Source: Branchiostoma floridae (Eukaryota > Chordata > Leptocardii > Amphioxiformes > Branchiostomatidae). From it: 64,000 bases of DNA. Positions 35,501-39,195 of the stretch are shown here, in pieces. The stretch lies in NCBI RefSeq assembly GCF_000003815.2, contig NC_049982.1, positions 138,086-202,085 of the forward strand, in the 5' to 3' direction. The notes below the pieces were generated by a model that searched no databases, was not told the DNA's origin, and saw nothing but the letters and a program-made list of their open reading frames with translations. Numbering within the stretch: position 1 is the stretch's first letter; every line of letters begins with the position of its first letter. Made by a program: the position numbers and the translations under genes.

Positions 35501-36773
35501 CTTCGTCTAGAAAACTAACGCCATCTAGCGAAGACAGTTGGACCTCCAGCCTCTTCGAAAACCACGGAGTCTCTTTGTAGTAGTAGTAGACCCAGTTTGA
35601 AAATATTTTAAAACTCCTGCCTATGCAAGAGCCAGTGCATGGATTTTGCAGAAAGGTTCCTCCACAATTAGTACAGCACTACAGGGCATGGTATGGATAT
35701 AATCTAGTGGTGACAGAAAACTCTAGGGATAGAGCCCTTAAGCATTTCTTATCTGACTTTTTTTCTCTTCGCGCTGGCAAGAACTTCAGTTGTTACTTTT
35801 ACCTGTGATAAAAAAAAAATTGTCACCGAATGCTAACGTTACATTACCACCGGCCGGGCACTTTGGGGGGAAGTACGATATAAAAGTCACAGAAAACGAA
35901 CCAAAAGGAATATTCGACAATCAATCGTTCGCATGCATCAGTGGTTGATGCGTGACGGCTACAGACAGTTCGGACAGTTCTCGCCACGTTGTTCTGCACT
36001 GGGCGTAGATAGTCCAGTCGGATTTGAAGACCCCCAGCTCCAATTCGACAGCATGTCTAATTTTTTTACGTGTTCTCCTCATTACATTTATTGGCATAAA
36101 CTAATTTGTCGTTTCTGCAAAATAGCCTGGCCGGGTCCCGAGTAGGACATGTGACGTAGGTCTGAAGTTGTATCTCACACTTGGGGCACCGGTGCGGCAC
36201 TGCGGGGTTCGTTCACTGCGGCGCTGTTGTATTATTTTCGGCGATTTTCTAAGATTCAGGTTTTGCGTAATACGTAAATCATGACTTAGAAGACAACGAA
36301 ATATACGAAACCCAAGAAAATTCGTTCTTTATCTTTGAACCCCGCGGCTCCGCACCGGTGCCGCAAGTGCAGTGAGATACCTCCTTAACTATTTATGTGT
36401 GGCGTCGTGTTGCGTAACTGGTAGCGCGTTTGGCTCGGAATCTAGAGGTCCCGAGTTCGAAACCCGCCGTGCCCCCGACGTTGTGCCCTTAGGAAAGGCA
36501 CTTTTCACTTCACCCAGGTGTAAAAATGGGTACCTAACTTCTGTCTGTTCTGTGTATGTGGCACTGTTACTAGTTCAGTGCCACATTGTTCTCGTCTGTC
36601 TACAAAGCAAATAGAAAAGAAGCAAATTATTTATTGTTATTTCCTCCCCGCAGGTGGACAGACACGCCCGTTGGCTGTTTCCTGTGGCGTTCGCCCTGCT
36701 GAACGTCGTGTACTACGTGGTGTACTACTACCTGCCGGAGAATGACATAGCGTCCCTTTTTACACAATATTAA
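4008..36773 (+). CDS. GABRB-like: GABA-A receptor beta-like Cys-loop chloride channel subunit (11 exons, whole gene)
   Basis: This is a pentameric ligand-gated anion channel subunit of the plasma membrane. Joined exons are 4008-4163, 5175-5322, 20762-20829, 21917-22016, 27868-27991, 28710-28792, 30103-30240, 32273-32425 (or 32975-33127), 33880-34091, 34907-35029 and 36654-36773. All borders are GT/AG and phases chain, giving 1425 nt or 474 aa. Seen: a signal peptide at about 1-24; PPVDIDV near residue 102; loop A WIPDTF at 162-167; Cys-loop C206-C220 with exactly 13 residues between; TM1 about 288-310; TM2 about 319-341 with the anion-type PAR motif (R320 as 0', T326 as 6', L329 as 9'); TM3 ending [11 protein letters not shown]4 442-462. 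FILNDKKSF and ITTTAECKM closely follow vertebrate GABA-A beta subunits, and exon 8 covers the same segment as the vertebrate TM1-TM2 exon. The TM3-TM4 loop is short (about 65 aa). The ligand is uncertain because several GABA-contact positions differ. Confidence 0.9.
4190..4305 (+). mobile_element. SINE 3' tail fragment
   Basis: GTGGCACTGTT...GTGCCACATTGTCCTCGTCTGT and AAAGCAAATAGAAAA match the tail of the tRNA-derived SINE at 36409-36618. It lies just inside intron 1. Confidence 0.7.
4306..4860. other. Intron 1 stretch with no feature
   Basis: Unique-looking AT-rich intron DNA. No gene, RNA or repeat supported. Confidence 0.5.
4877..5174 (+). repeat. 225-bp tandem duplication carrying the 5' half of channel exon 2
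   Basis: TGCTGTCATCCAACATGGCG at about 4878 recurs at about 5103. The upstream unit includes exon-like DNA at 4954-5004 reading [17 protein letters not shown] with acceptor CGAAG in place of CGCAG, then diverges into a stop. It is a partial exon duplicate. Confidence 0.9.
5175..5322 (+). CDS. GABRB-like: Channel exon 2: N-terminal extracellular helix region
   Basis: The exon is 148 nt, phase 0 in and phase 1 out, with acceptor AATCGCAG and donor GTACGG. It encodes an acidic linker and the N-terminal helix ([10 protein letters not shown]) that precedes the first beta strand in this family. The following intron is 15.4 kb, the longest in the gene. Confidence 0.85.
5356..5929. other. Intron 2 stretch with no feature
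   Basis: No coding or repeat feature supported. Confidence 0.5.
5930..7085 (+). repeat. About 180-bp satellite, about seven units (intron 2)
   Basis: The unit core GTTTAACAAGCTCCTGTATCGACC recurs near 5936, 6114, 6300, 6466, 6655, 6825 and 7000, with TTGACTTTTGTCTTATTGTT and GGGACATGATCA between. Short open frames in it are by-products. Confidence 0.85.
7381..7591. mobile_element. MITE with CTGTAAATGC termini
   Basis: The ends TACTGTAAATGCA and TGCATTTACAGTA form a perfect inverted pair with TA at the borders. The interior has repeated CGCGAACTTAAA and CCGCGAA motifs. The TA target suggests a mariner-like helper. Confidence 0.85.
7592..8034. other. Intron 2 stretch with no feature
   Basis: Nothing supported. 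Confidence 0.5.
8035..8215 (+). mobile_element. Decayed CR1-like 3' end
   Basis: TTCAAAAATCATTCTATCCC, GAACTATCTTAGAGTGGAAT and GTCACAGGTCGTTCAGT match the CR1-like tail at 37411-37690 in diverged form. Confidence 0.55.
8216..8702. other. Intron 2 stretch with no feature
   Basis: Nothing supported. Confidence 0.45.
8703..8935. mobile_element. Inverted-repeat element with GCGGCACTGCGGGG ends, copy 1
   Basis: CTTGGGGTACCATTGCGGCA at the left and TGCCGCCCGGTGTCCCAGG at the right pair with each other. Interior TTGTCTTCTAAGCCAT and TATTACGCAA recur in the opposite direction at 36184-36370. Confidence 0.75.
8936..9239. other. Intron 2 stretch with no feature
   Basis: Nothing supported. Confidence 0.45.
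9240..9357. repeat. Simple repeats: (CTATAT)-like then (CT)n
   Basis: About 30 nt of CTATATCTAT variants followed by about 65 nt of CT dinucleotide repeat. Confidence 0.95.
9358..9822. other. Intron 2 stretch with no feature
   Basis: Open frames on the - strand here extend the (CT)n repeat and are not supported as genes. Confidence 0.5.
9823..10076. mobile_element. Foldback element with TACCCTGGGTGCCAGA ends
   Basis: The left arm TACCCTGGGTGCCAGACAGG pairs with the right arm TATCTGGCACCCAGGTAA. The pairing continues inward (GCTAGCGA...TTTATTCGG against CCGAATAAA...CGCTAGC; CCAAGGCAGTCAG against CTGATTGCCTTGG). Confidence 0.85.
10077..10482. other. Intron 2 stretch with a poly(G) run
   Basis: A G-run of about 12 at 10357-10368. 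Otherwise nothing supported. Confidence 0.5.
10483..10755 (+). mobile_element. CR1-like non-LTR 3' end, copy 1
   Basis: Nearly the same text as 37411-37690 (GTTACCAAnCTAGGATTGATG; CGTAGAGTGGAATTTGTTATC; GCGGTTATACCGGCTATAT), ending in an AGATAC repeat. The decayed frame reads like the RT C-terminus FxPRTxVEWN. Confidence 0.8.
10756..12689. other. Long AT-rich intron 2 stretch
   Basis: No gene seen. A 47-bp direct repeat (GGGACATTGGACC and CCGTTGCTGTTTCTTGTT) occurs at 12397-12445 and 12550-12597. Confidence 0.5.
12690..13090 (+). mobile_element. L2-like 3' end remnant
   Basis: AAAAGAAGTCAAACCC near 12900 and CAATTAGCCCTCGGGCAAGAA near 13055 match the element at 1642-2350. Most coding sequence has decayed. 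Confidence 0.65.
13315..13535 (+). mobile_element. Second L2-like 3' tail
   Basis: TTTAGCCCATGAGGGCATGAA followed by an ATTATC/ATT repeat end at 13535, a diverged form of the tail at 2310 and 13055. Confidence 0.55.
13536..14063. other. Intron 2 stretch with no feature
   Basis: Nothing supported. Confidence 0.45.
14064..14226. mobile_element. MITE with TAGCCTGGGTA ends
   Basis: TAGCCTGGGTA at the left and TACCCAGGCTA at the right form an 11-bp inverted pair around 140 bp of unknown sequence. Confidence 0.75.
14227..14545. other. Intron 2 stretch with no feature
   Basis: Nothing supported. Confidence 0.45.
14546..14996 (+). mobile_element. hAT-like non-autonomous element with 8-bp target duplication
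   Basis: The ends TAGGGGTGG and CCACCCCTA (14554-14988) are flanked on both sides by TACACGAC, an 8-bp duplication typical of hAT. The interior has a GGTCCA hexamer run (14583-14630) and ACCGGTACCC-type subterminal text. There is no transposase. Confidence 0.88.
15150..16400. repeat. Degenerate tandem repeat of about 350 bp
   Basis: TTACCGATAACnGAAAATT recurs near 15385, 15728 and 16340, and ATGATTGCATAAGA near 15190 and 15855. Similarity between units is low. Confidence 0.5.
15992..16204. mobile_element. 213-bp foldback element
   Basis: Arms of about 95 bp pair almost perfectly (ATAGTAAGGTTCTTTTGGCA with TGCCAGAAGAACCTTACTAT; CAACGTTTCGATGTCTATC with GATAGACATCGAAACGTTG). The transcript would fold into a long hairpin. 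Confidence 0.92.
16560..17000 (-). mobile_element. Probable RTE/jockey-like RT C-terminal remnant
   Basis: The - strand reads [20 protein letters not shown] then QQLWKDAS and TLEELT with stops, resembling the Arg-rich C-terminal block that follows RT in several non-LTR families. It is strongly decayed. Confidence 0.4.
17001..18436. other. Intron 2 stretch with no feature
   Basis: No coding, RNA or repeat feature supported. Confidence 0.5.
18437..19414 (+). mobile_element. hAT-like TAGGGGTGG-family element, copy 2, with nested insertion
   Basis: The outer parts (GTACCGGTACAGA...GGTCCAGG at the left; ATTCTGTTTGGTGGAGTATCC and CAACTCTCCTCTGC at the right) match 14554-14988. The middle is interrupted by the foldback at 18586-19217. 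Confidence 0.8.
18586..19217. mobile_element. 632-bp foldback element nested in a hAT-like copy
   Basis: The ends CAGGGGTGCCTAAGCATTTG and CAAATGCTTAGGCACCCCTG pair perfectly. Arms of about 200 bp are built of CACGAATCACTATG-type subrepeats. A 5-bp TACAA duplication flanks it at 18581-18585 and 19218-19222. Removing one TACAA plus the insert restores the GCTACAAAG text seen in copy 1. There is no transposase. Confidence 0.92.
19435..19870 (-). mobile_element. Non-LTR retrotransposon RT C-terminus (pseudogene)
   Basis: The - strand reads [35 protein letters not shown], stop, [15 protein letters not shown], then a decayed tail. The [14 protein letters not shown] block followed by RKRxLRFVEHV is diagnostic of the C-terminal region of many non-LTR reverse transcriptase ORFs. 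Several stops show it is dead. Confidence 0.8.
19871..20540. other. Intron 2 stretch with no feature
   Basis: Nothing supported. Confidence 0.45.
20545..20761 (+). repeat. About 45-bp tandem repeat ending in splice-acceptor text before channel exon 3
   Basis: Five units of AGAGCTCTGGTATGAATTAA, CCAATGACGTTGCTCCGTGTAG. The last unit reads TCCGTCTGCAG and supplies the real acceptor. The earlier ones end in GTGTAG, each a possible cryptic acceptor. Confidence 0.92.
20762..20829 (+). CDS. GABRB-like: Channel exon 3: first beta strands (PPVDIDV)
   Basis: The exon is 68 nt, phase 1 in and phase 0 out, with acceptor GTCTGCAG and donor [15 protein letters not shown] followed by [10 protein letters not shown] matches the conserved start of the extracellular domain in GABA-A beta subunits. 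Its acceptor is the last member of a tandem repeat of about 45 bp. Confidence 0.9.
20882..21150 (+). mobile_element. tRNA-derived SINE, diverged copy
   Basis: GGGGTCATGGGGCGAAACTG to GATTTGAATCC gives A- and B-box-like spacing. It is followed by TTGTGCCCTTGGAGAAGGCA and GTGTAGAAATGG as in the SINE at 36409. It lies in intron 3. Confidence 0.65.
21151..21661. other. Intron 3 stretch with no feature
   Basis: Nothing supported. Confidence 0.45.
21662..21881. mobile_element. 220-bp inverted-repeat element just before channel exon 4
   Basis: CTAGTTCACCTTTATCC...GGTAACCTATATCCGT at the left pairs with ACGGATATAGGTTACC...GGATAAAGGTGAACTAG at the right. It ends 35 nt before exon 4, so it abuts the acceptor region. 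A one-ended relative is at 53345-53385. Confidence 0.9.
21917..22016 (+). CDS. GABRB-like: Channel exon 4: QSW beta-strand region
   Basis: The exon is 100 nt, phase 0 in and phase 1 out, with acceptor TTTGTGTAG and donor [23 protein letters not shown] matches the family segment DYTLTMYFQQAWRDKRL. It contains an N-S-S sequon. A 220-bp inverted-repeat element ends about 35 nt upstream of its acceptor. Confidence 0.9.
22240..22799 (-). repeat. Duplicated 3' flank of the GPCR genes (copy 1 side)
   Basis: Stretches such as ATTTCTCAAAACACACATT and CCACTTGTAGATCACG recur at 41250-41440 beyond the stop of copy 2. This shows that the duplication unit extends past the coding region. It is probably 3' untranslated or flanking DNA, with no other gene seen. 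Confidence 0.6.
22800..23705 (-). CDS. Class A GPCR copy 1, 3' coding part (TM2 end to C-terminus)
   Basis: This is an open frame of about 300 codons covering the end of TM2, TM3 ([20 protein letters not shown]), TM4, ECL2 with an internal Cys pair (GWNC to FC), TM5, a basic third intracellular loop, TM6 and TM7 ([19 protein letters not shown]). The family resemblance is to S1P/LPA/cannabinoid/melanocortin receptors: no TM3 Cys, and an ECL2 disulfide. DRY is DCY, and NPxxY lacks its Tyr. It pairs with 25143-25760. A splice from CTAGGG|GTGATA to CTCAAG|CAA joins both halves in frame (about 507 aa). It lies antisense inside intron 4 of the channel gene. It could be a functional two-exon gene or a recently split pseudogene. 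Confidence 0.75.
   Translation of the reverse strand, partial: QMSAFLVCFAFGQIKPFRETPAIHSPVVTCLLFTQIMSASALSLLSIDCYTAVRHPIFFHTNASNAKRNACVAIICSWIAMSLCIFSPSMGWNCLYDRSFTTEFCYGFLPLIYVIMVAFIIAILIIVLMFTNISVYVRIKRRQKNRLRQFRGGRRRWDDARRTEDDGGRVAQDETQKKCDSSARKAMTVMILVTLALVSWLLGSATIPLSRFCFRNSDLCPRETFASLGIFLMTLNSALNPLASIIRMADLRNAIWQQLTGPYRGCLNCFAKFGRQQTEQPAPVVLVSFVSTSDSVHVQNP
23727..25127. mobile_element. 1.4-kb terminal-inverted-repeat segment splitting GPCR copy 1
   Basis: The ends read TTTCAGCCAT and ATGGCTGAAA, a perfect 10-bp inverted pair, each bordered by TA (target-site-like). The interior at 23760-24550 is a degenerate tandem array (CCAAAAnnnnnTTCCGCTAA and ATTTTnAAAAA motifs). The right part carries a GAAAG run and a CCATACC hairpin. 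No transposase reading frame was seen. The segment lies inside the proposed GPCR intron 23706-25142, extending nearly to both splice sites. Confidence 0.7.
25143..25760 (-). CDS. Class A GPCR copy 1, 5' coding part (N-tail, TM1, TM2 start)
   Basis: This open frame encodes an N-terminal tail built of repeats of about 13 residues around [10 protein letters not shown], each with an N-S-S sequon. A Cys-containing segment ([12 protein letters not shown] in the paralogue-like form), TM1 ([20 protein letters not shown]) and the start of TM2 ([15 protein letters not shown]) follow. The Met at 25760 is the first in frame, but upstream repeats are frame-shifted, so the true start is uncertain and an internal Met is possible. 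The frame leaves homology at 25143, where a segment with terminal inverted repeats begins. See the 3' part for the proposed join. Confidence 0.65.
25400..26010 (-). repeat. 39-42-bp coding minisatellite in the N-tail of GPCR copy 1
   Basis: Degenerate units related to [13 protein letters not shown]. The proximal units (25400-25620) are in frame with the receptor. The distal ones to 26010 read in other frames and end near a possible Met at 26023 ([13 protein letters not shown]). The same unit occurs at copy 2, so the array predates the duplication. Confidence 0.8.
26011..26800 (-). repeat. Duplicated 5' flank of GPCR copy 1
   Basis: Weak but collinear similarity to 43000-44150 (for example AATGTACTTCAAA near 26310 and 43250; TAGTTTGAATGA-like text near 26430 and 43795; GATTAATGGCA at 26776 and 44123). 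It marks the 5' side of the same segmental duplication. No separate gene was seen. Confidence 0.5.
26801..27395. other. Intron 4 stretch with no feature
   Basis: No feature supported. Confidence 0.45.
27396..27867 (+). repeat. Tandem partial copies of channel exon 5 with acceptor
   Basis: Copy 1 (27396-27417) keeps only the first 22 nt of the exon. Copy 2 (27753-27814) keeps 62 nt with acceptor CTCCTCTAG. Copy 2 starts exactly 115 bp before the real exon, so unit = 62 nt exon plus 53 nt intron end. Full splicing of copy 2 would not keep frame. A CR1-like insertion (27546-27705) lies between copies 1 and 2. Confidence 0.92.
27546..27705 (-). mobile_element. CR1-like non-LTR 3' end, reverse copy
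   Basis: Reverse complement of the tail at 37411-37690 (CTGTATCTGTATC run, TATAGCCGGTATAACCGCC, GGTTATATTACACCGAA). Confidence 0.8.
27868..27991 (+). CDS. GABRB-like: Channel exon 5: ligand-binding loop A
   Basis: The exon is 124 nt, phase 1 in and phase 2 out, with acceptor TTCCCTAG and donor GTGAGC. It encodes [18 protein letters not shown] and [16 protein letters not shown], nearly the GABA-A beta text for this segment. Its 5' half is repeated at 27753-27814 and 27396 onward, and its last 30 nt with donor recur at 28327-28356. Confidence 0.92.
28050..28540 (+). repeat. Tandem duplication of channel exon 5 3' end, donor and following intron
   Basis: CTCCGACGGAAAAGTTCTGT and AACGTTAG recur at 28327-28356 with a GTAAGC donor. 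The next roughly 180 nt (CGTTTCTTTT, AAAGCCAAGTAGTAGCACAC) repeat those after the true donor. Exon 5 is therefore partly duplicated on both sides. Confidence 0.88.
28710..28792 (+). CDS. GABRB-like: Channel exon 6: signature Cys-loop
   Basis: The exon is 83 nt, phase 2 in and phase 1 out, with acceptor GTCCTGCAG and donor GTGAGT. It holds both cysteines (C206 and C220) around [13 protein letters not shown], the defining disulfide loop of the superfamily with Pro and Asp in the expected places. LELGSY follows, where mammalian beta2 has a Glu in place of the Gly. Confidence 0.93.
28945..30102 (+). repeat. Repeated partial copies of channel exon 7 with acceptor
   Basis: CAGACGGGTACGCG-type copies begin at 29231 (14 codons, then TAA), about 29373, 29660 (then TAA), 29900 (55 nt of exon), 29991 and 30047; CAGACGG at 28953 is a trace. 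The last two are a perfect 56-bp direct repeat leading into the real exon at 30103, giving three identical CTATCCAG acceptors in 112 bp. Confidence 0.92.
29410..29592. repeat. (TA)n tract with an inverted pair
   Basis: About 75 nt of AT repeat, then CAGGGCCACTCTGTATA (29490-29506), about 60 nt more AT repeat, then the exact inverse TATACAGAGTGGCCCTG (29576-29592). It would fold as a cruciform or hairpin. Confidence 0.93.
30103..30240 (+). CDS. GABRB-like: Channel exon 7: loop B to loop C
   Basis: The exon is 138 nt, phase 1 in and phase 1 out, with acceptor CTATCCAG and donor GTAAAC. It encodes [14 protein letters not shown] and [16 protein letters not shown], ending at the loop C hairpin with N-V-T as a glycosylation sequon. 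It is preceded by several tandem copies of its own acceptor and 5' end (28950-30102). Confidence 0.92.
30241..32272. other. Intron 7, no feature
   Basis: About 2 kb of unique-looking AT-rich intron. No gene or repeat supported. Confidence 0.5.
32273..32425 (+). CDS. GABRB-like: Channel exon 8a: TM1-TM2 start, alternative version (2' Gly)
   Basis: The exon is 153 nt, phase 1 in and phase 1 out, with acceptor CCTTCGCAG and donor GTGAGT. It encodes the last loop C strand ([14 protein letters not shown]), TM1 and the start of TM2 (VPARVGLG). The pore-lining 2' residue is Gly, as in glycine receptor alpha1. It is the same length and phase as exon 8b, 549 nt downstream, so either can be joined to exons 7 and 9 without a frame change. 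Confidence 0.9.
32426..32974. other. Intron between alternative exons 8a and 8b
   Basis: 549 nt without a coding feature. It is long enough that steric exclusion would not by itself force mutually exclusive splicing. Confidence 0.6.
32975..33127 (+). CDS. GABRB-like: Channel exon 8b: TM1-TM2 start, alternative version (2' Ala)
   Basis: The exon is 153 nt, phase 1 in and phase 1 out, with acceptor TTCCTTGTAG and donor GTAAGT. It encodes [17 protein letters not shown]1 ([20 protein letters not shown]) and VPARIALG. The 2' residue is Ala, as in vertebrate GABA-A beta subunits. It is a diverged full-length duplicate of exon 8a with intact splice sites and no stop. Inclusion of both would keep frame but duplicate TM1, so mutually exclusive use is expected. 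Confidence 0.9.
33138..33240 (+). repeat. 22-bp CACGTG tandem array next to exon 8b donor
   Basis: Five units start at 33140, 33162, 33184, 33206 and 33228 (CACGTGAAATAGTTGTGATG-like), 12 nt after the exon 8b donor. CACGTG is palindromic (E-box). The array may be a splicing or transcription element, or just a minisatellite. Confidence 0.85.
33241..33879. other. Intron 8 remainder
   Basis: Scattered further TCACGT motifs (33309, 33458). No gene seen. Confidence 0.45.
33880..34091 (+). CDS. GABRB-like: Channel exon 9: TM2-TM3
   Basis: The exon is 212 nt, phase 1 in and phase 0 out, with acceptor TTTCGCCAG and donor GTACGC. It encodes [19 protein letters not shown] (rest of TM2 and the TM2-TM3 linker) and TM3 with [18 protein letters not shown]6' and L9' are conserved. 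It ends in an Ala-rich start of the cytoplasmic loop. Confidence 0.93.
34092..34906. other. Intron 9, no feature
   Basis: Nothing supported. Confidence 0.5.
34907..35029 (+). CDS. GABRB-like: Channel exon 10: cytoplasmic TM3-TM4 loop
   Basis: The exon is 123 nt (41 codons), phase 0 in and out, with acceptor TTTTCCCAG and donor GTGTGC (weaker). It encodes a Lys/Gly-rich basic patch ([10 protein letters not shown]) followed by a Ser/Ala/Gln-rich stretch. It is placed by frame and context, since loop sequences are not conserved. An extra exon in this loop cannot be excluded. Confidence 0.75.
35030..36180. other. Intron 10, left part
   Basis: An exon-like island at 35424-35467 (acceptor TGTTGCAG, donor GTAAGT) does not chain in phase with exons 10 and 11. 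No other feature. Confidence 0.45.
36184..36370. mobile_element. Inverted-repeat element with GCGGCACTGCGGGG ends, copy 2
   Basis: CTTGGGGCACCGGTGCGGCA and TGCGGCACCGGTGCGGAG-like inverted ends. The interior is related, in reverse, to 8703-8935. Confidence 0.8.
36409..36618 (+). mobile_element. tRNA-derived SINE
   Basis: GGCGTCGTGTTGCGTAACTG with an A-box-like GTAACTGGTAGCG and a B box GAGTTCGAAACCC give tRNA-like spacing, followed by a body (TTGTGCCCTTAGGAAAGGCA) and tail (GTGCCACATTGTTCTCGTCT). It lies 35 nt before the acceptor of channel exon 11. It is a SINE, not a working tRNA gene, because the body continues past the tRNA part and the cloverleaf is incomplete. Confidence 0.8.
36654..36773 (+). 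CDS. GABRB-like: Channel exon 11: TM4 and stop
   Basis: The exon is 120 nt, phase 0 in, with acceptor TCCCCGCAG and stop [23 protein letters not shown] matches the family TM4 pattern (FPVxFxLFNVVYW). It ends with a short 12-residue extracellular tail. Confidence 0.92.
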   Translation: MDRHARWLFPVAFALLNVVYYVVYYYLPENDIASLFTQY

Positions 36774-37410
36774 GAGCCACATGTCAGGCAGGCACGCAGG
36801 GCATCACACGTCACCCATCTCATGTACACCTCATGATCGTAGTATGACATTCCAATCCATGTCACGTGTTCACCTCGTGATCAGAGCATGACATTTCATC
36901 TCATTTCACGTGTTCAGAGCATGACACTTCATCTTACCGTGCATGCCGGTTACCTCGTGATCACCGAGAGTGGTCTCTGTCGCACACAGGAAAATTATTT
37001 GCATATGGAATATGTAGTGGCTAGTTAAAAAGAACAGGCAATATCACAATCCAAACTATCCATGTGCAGTCGTGATGTATTGTAGTACTTGCGCAAGGTC
37101 AAAGTTTAAGGCCCTTGACTAATACAAACCGTTCTTTAAATCATTACAAGCGATGGCATCAAACTTTGACCCTAGCCCACAATGCATGACGACTGCGCAT
37201 GCGTGCTAGGAACTGTGATCTGGCTTATCATCAAAGAAGTAGCTTTCGATGCTTTGATGCATTTCGTTATCCTTCCATATTGTGTGTATGCATGGGAACA
37301 ATAACATACATGTTTATCAAAGTTTACGGACCAAAACATGCCTCAAAAGTCGGCATTTAGGAAAAGAGGCTAATATTCTGCTGGATCCCATGACAGCCAT
37401 GACGTAACAG
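36774..37410 (+). other. Probable 3' untranslated region and downstream of channel gene
   Basis: 36800-36970 holds a degenerate repeat of about 60 bp (CACGTGTTCA, CCTCGTGATCA, GCATGACA). No certain AATAAA was assigned. Confidence 0.5.
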
Positions 37411-37690
37411 AGTTACCAGAGTTACCAACCTAGGATTGATGTGTTCAAAAATTCGTACTTTCCCAGAACTATCGTAGAGTGGAACTTGTTATCACCAAGT
37501 ACAGTAGGGGCATCTTCTCTTGGTAGTTTTAAAGAACGCTTGCAGATAGATGTGCAAAAGTTAGGGGTAACGAGTCGTTCGGTGTAATATAACCAGCTGC
37601 TGCCGCGCCGCGTGCCTGCAAAGCTGGTGTGTTACGCCGAACGGCGGTTATACCGGCTATATAGATACAGATACAGATACAGATACAGAA
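37411..37690 (+). mobile_element. CR1-like non-LTR 3' end, best copy
   Basis: The translated text [20 protein letters not shown] then [16 protein letters not shown] is the typical C-terminus of CR1/L2-type RT ORFs. It ends in four AGATAC repeats. It is 5'-truncated. Confidence 0.85.
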
Positions 37691-38814
37691 CAGTGTCGTC
37701 ATGTCACGTGCTCCTTCAACATGATTTTCTCCTGTGTACGATACAGACCATAACATTGCATGATCATCATTGAAACCTAGAGACCTACTTCATGTATATT
37801 AACAATTATATAGCATTGTATGTAAAAGAAAGCATGTCCATGATCATCGTCCATTCATCCTCATTACATTTCATAAACCTATTCTCTCCGCCCTGCTTGT
37901 AAATTTTGCTCATTTTATGACAGAAATCACCACTTTCTTCACTATATTTTTGTGACGTATTGCTGTTCTACAATTGTACCATTGTTAGAATTTCCCCAGG
38001 TTTTATACGTCTTCGATATCCTTTGAACTTCTTATGTCGGTGGGTAAAACGTTCAACGATTCGAAACAATGACAAAAGAACGAAAATGACTCAGTTTTGC
38101 GTTATAGGCGAAGAAAAAGTATTGAGGCAAAATTTTCGTTTCACTTTGCAAAGTAAATGAAACCTATAGCTATTAGGAAGCTATGACCACGAATTACCTC
38201 AATTTGTGACCTAATATTTACATGATATAAAGATTAGATCGATAGCGAATTATCCTTACCTTACTTTTATTATATTCTGATGTTTTTAATGATTTAGCCA
38301 TGTATATACGGCAAATTTTGTCACATTTTCTAAAACTCATATCGAGCATATTAAATTTGGCTATTTCAAATAATCGCGTATCAACTATCCTATGGTGTTA
38401 TTCTCGATGGCTGTTAGTAGGTTTTCGTTAAAGATAAAACGTTAGTGGCTGCGCCTTGTTTTTAGGGGGGCTGGGCTTACTGGATTCTAATAAATTCAGT
38501 TGATGGGTTTGATATGATAAATCTGACTTATCGATAAGATCACGAGACTTATTATAATCCTTAGTAAACGTTTTACAACAAATTAAGCCGAATTTAAAAG
38601 GAAATGGCATATTGAAATTGGTTACGTCGAATTAATTTCAATGTAACAGCCTATTTAACGATGGAATCCTGATGTTCATTTGTATGCTTGGTGAACATTC
38701 GTAAATGACGTTGTGGCTGCTAGAAATATAGTATAGTGTGGATGGTATACATACGAATATATATATATATATACACAGATACGTATAATACAATGTATAT
38801 TGTGTAGATGACGG
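37691..38814. other. Intergenic stretch, no feature
   Basis: AT-rich with a short (AT)n at 38759-38772. Nothing else. Confidence 0.5.
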
Positions 38815-39195
38815 TCTTAAATGTAATTCTTGAACAAGTTAAACTGTAATATCCAACACAAAAATTCGCTGAACAGCACCAGTCTTTGTCAAGGAATGAA
38901 CAATCCACTGCTGCCATGACGTCACGTTATGCATATAGAACAATGCAGTTATGAGCGGTGGATCATAAGTTGCAGGACGTCTATGGCGGCCACCGTCTCC
39001 GTTCGGGGATGGTTGTAGAGAATTCCTGCAACTTATGATCCACTGCTCACTGAGTCACGTGTTCTATCTACATAACGTTACGTCACGACAGCAGTGGATT
39101 GTTCATTAATTGACCAAGTGCTTTTAAGTCGAAAATTTGGGTGAGTCCAATTTTCGTGTTGGATAATACAGTTCAACTAGTTCAAGAATTACTTC
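38815..39195. mobile_element. About 380-bp foldback element
   Basis: AACAATCCACTGCTGCCATG...GATCATAAGTTGCAGGA pairs with TCCTGCAACTTATGATCCAC...CAGCAGTGGATTGTTC. The outer arms reach AATTCTTGAACAAGTT and AACTAGTTCAAGAATT. Confidence 0.88.

Noticed and set aside
36409-36480. tRNA gene
   Set aside because: A and B boxes are present but the sequence continues into a SINE body and tail shared with other loci, and the stems are incomplete.
4008-36773. Glycine receptor identity for the channel
   Set aside because: No second Cys pair in loop C, and loop A and Cys-loop text match GABA-A beta better; only the 2' Gly of exon 8a is glycine-receptor-like.
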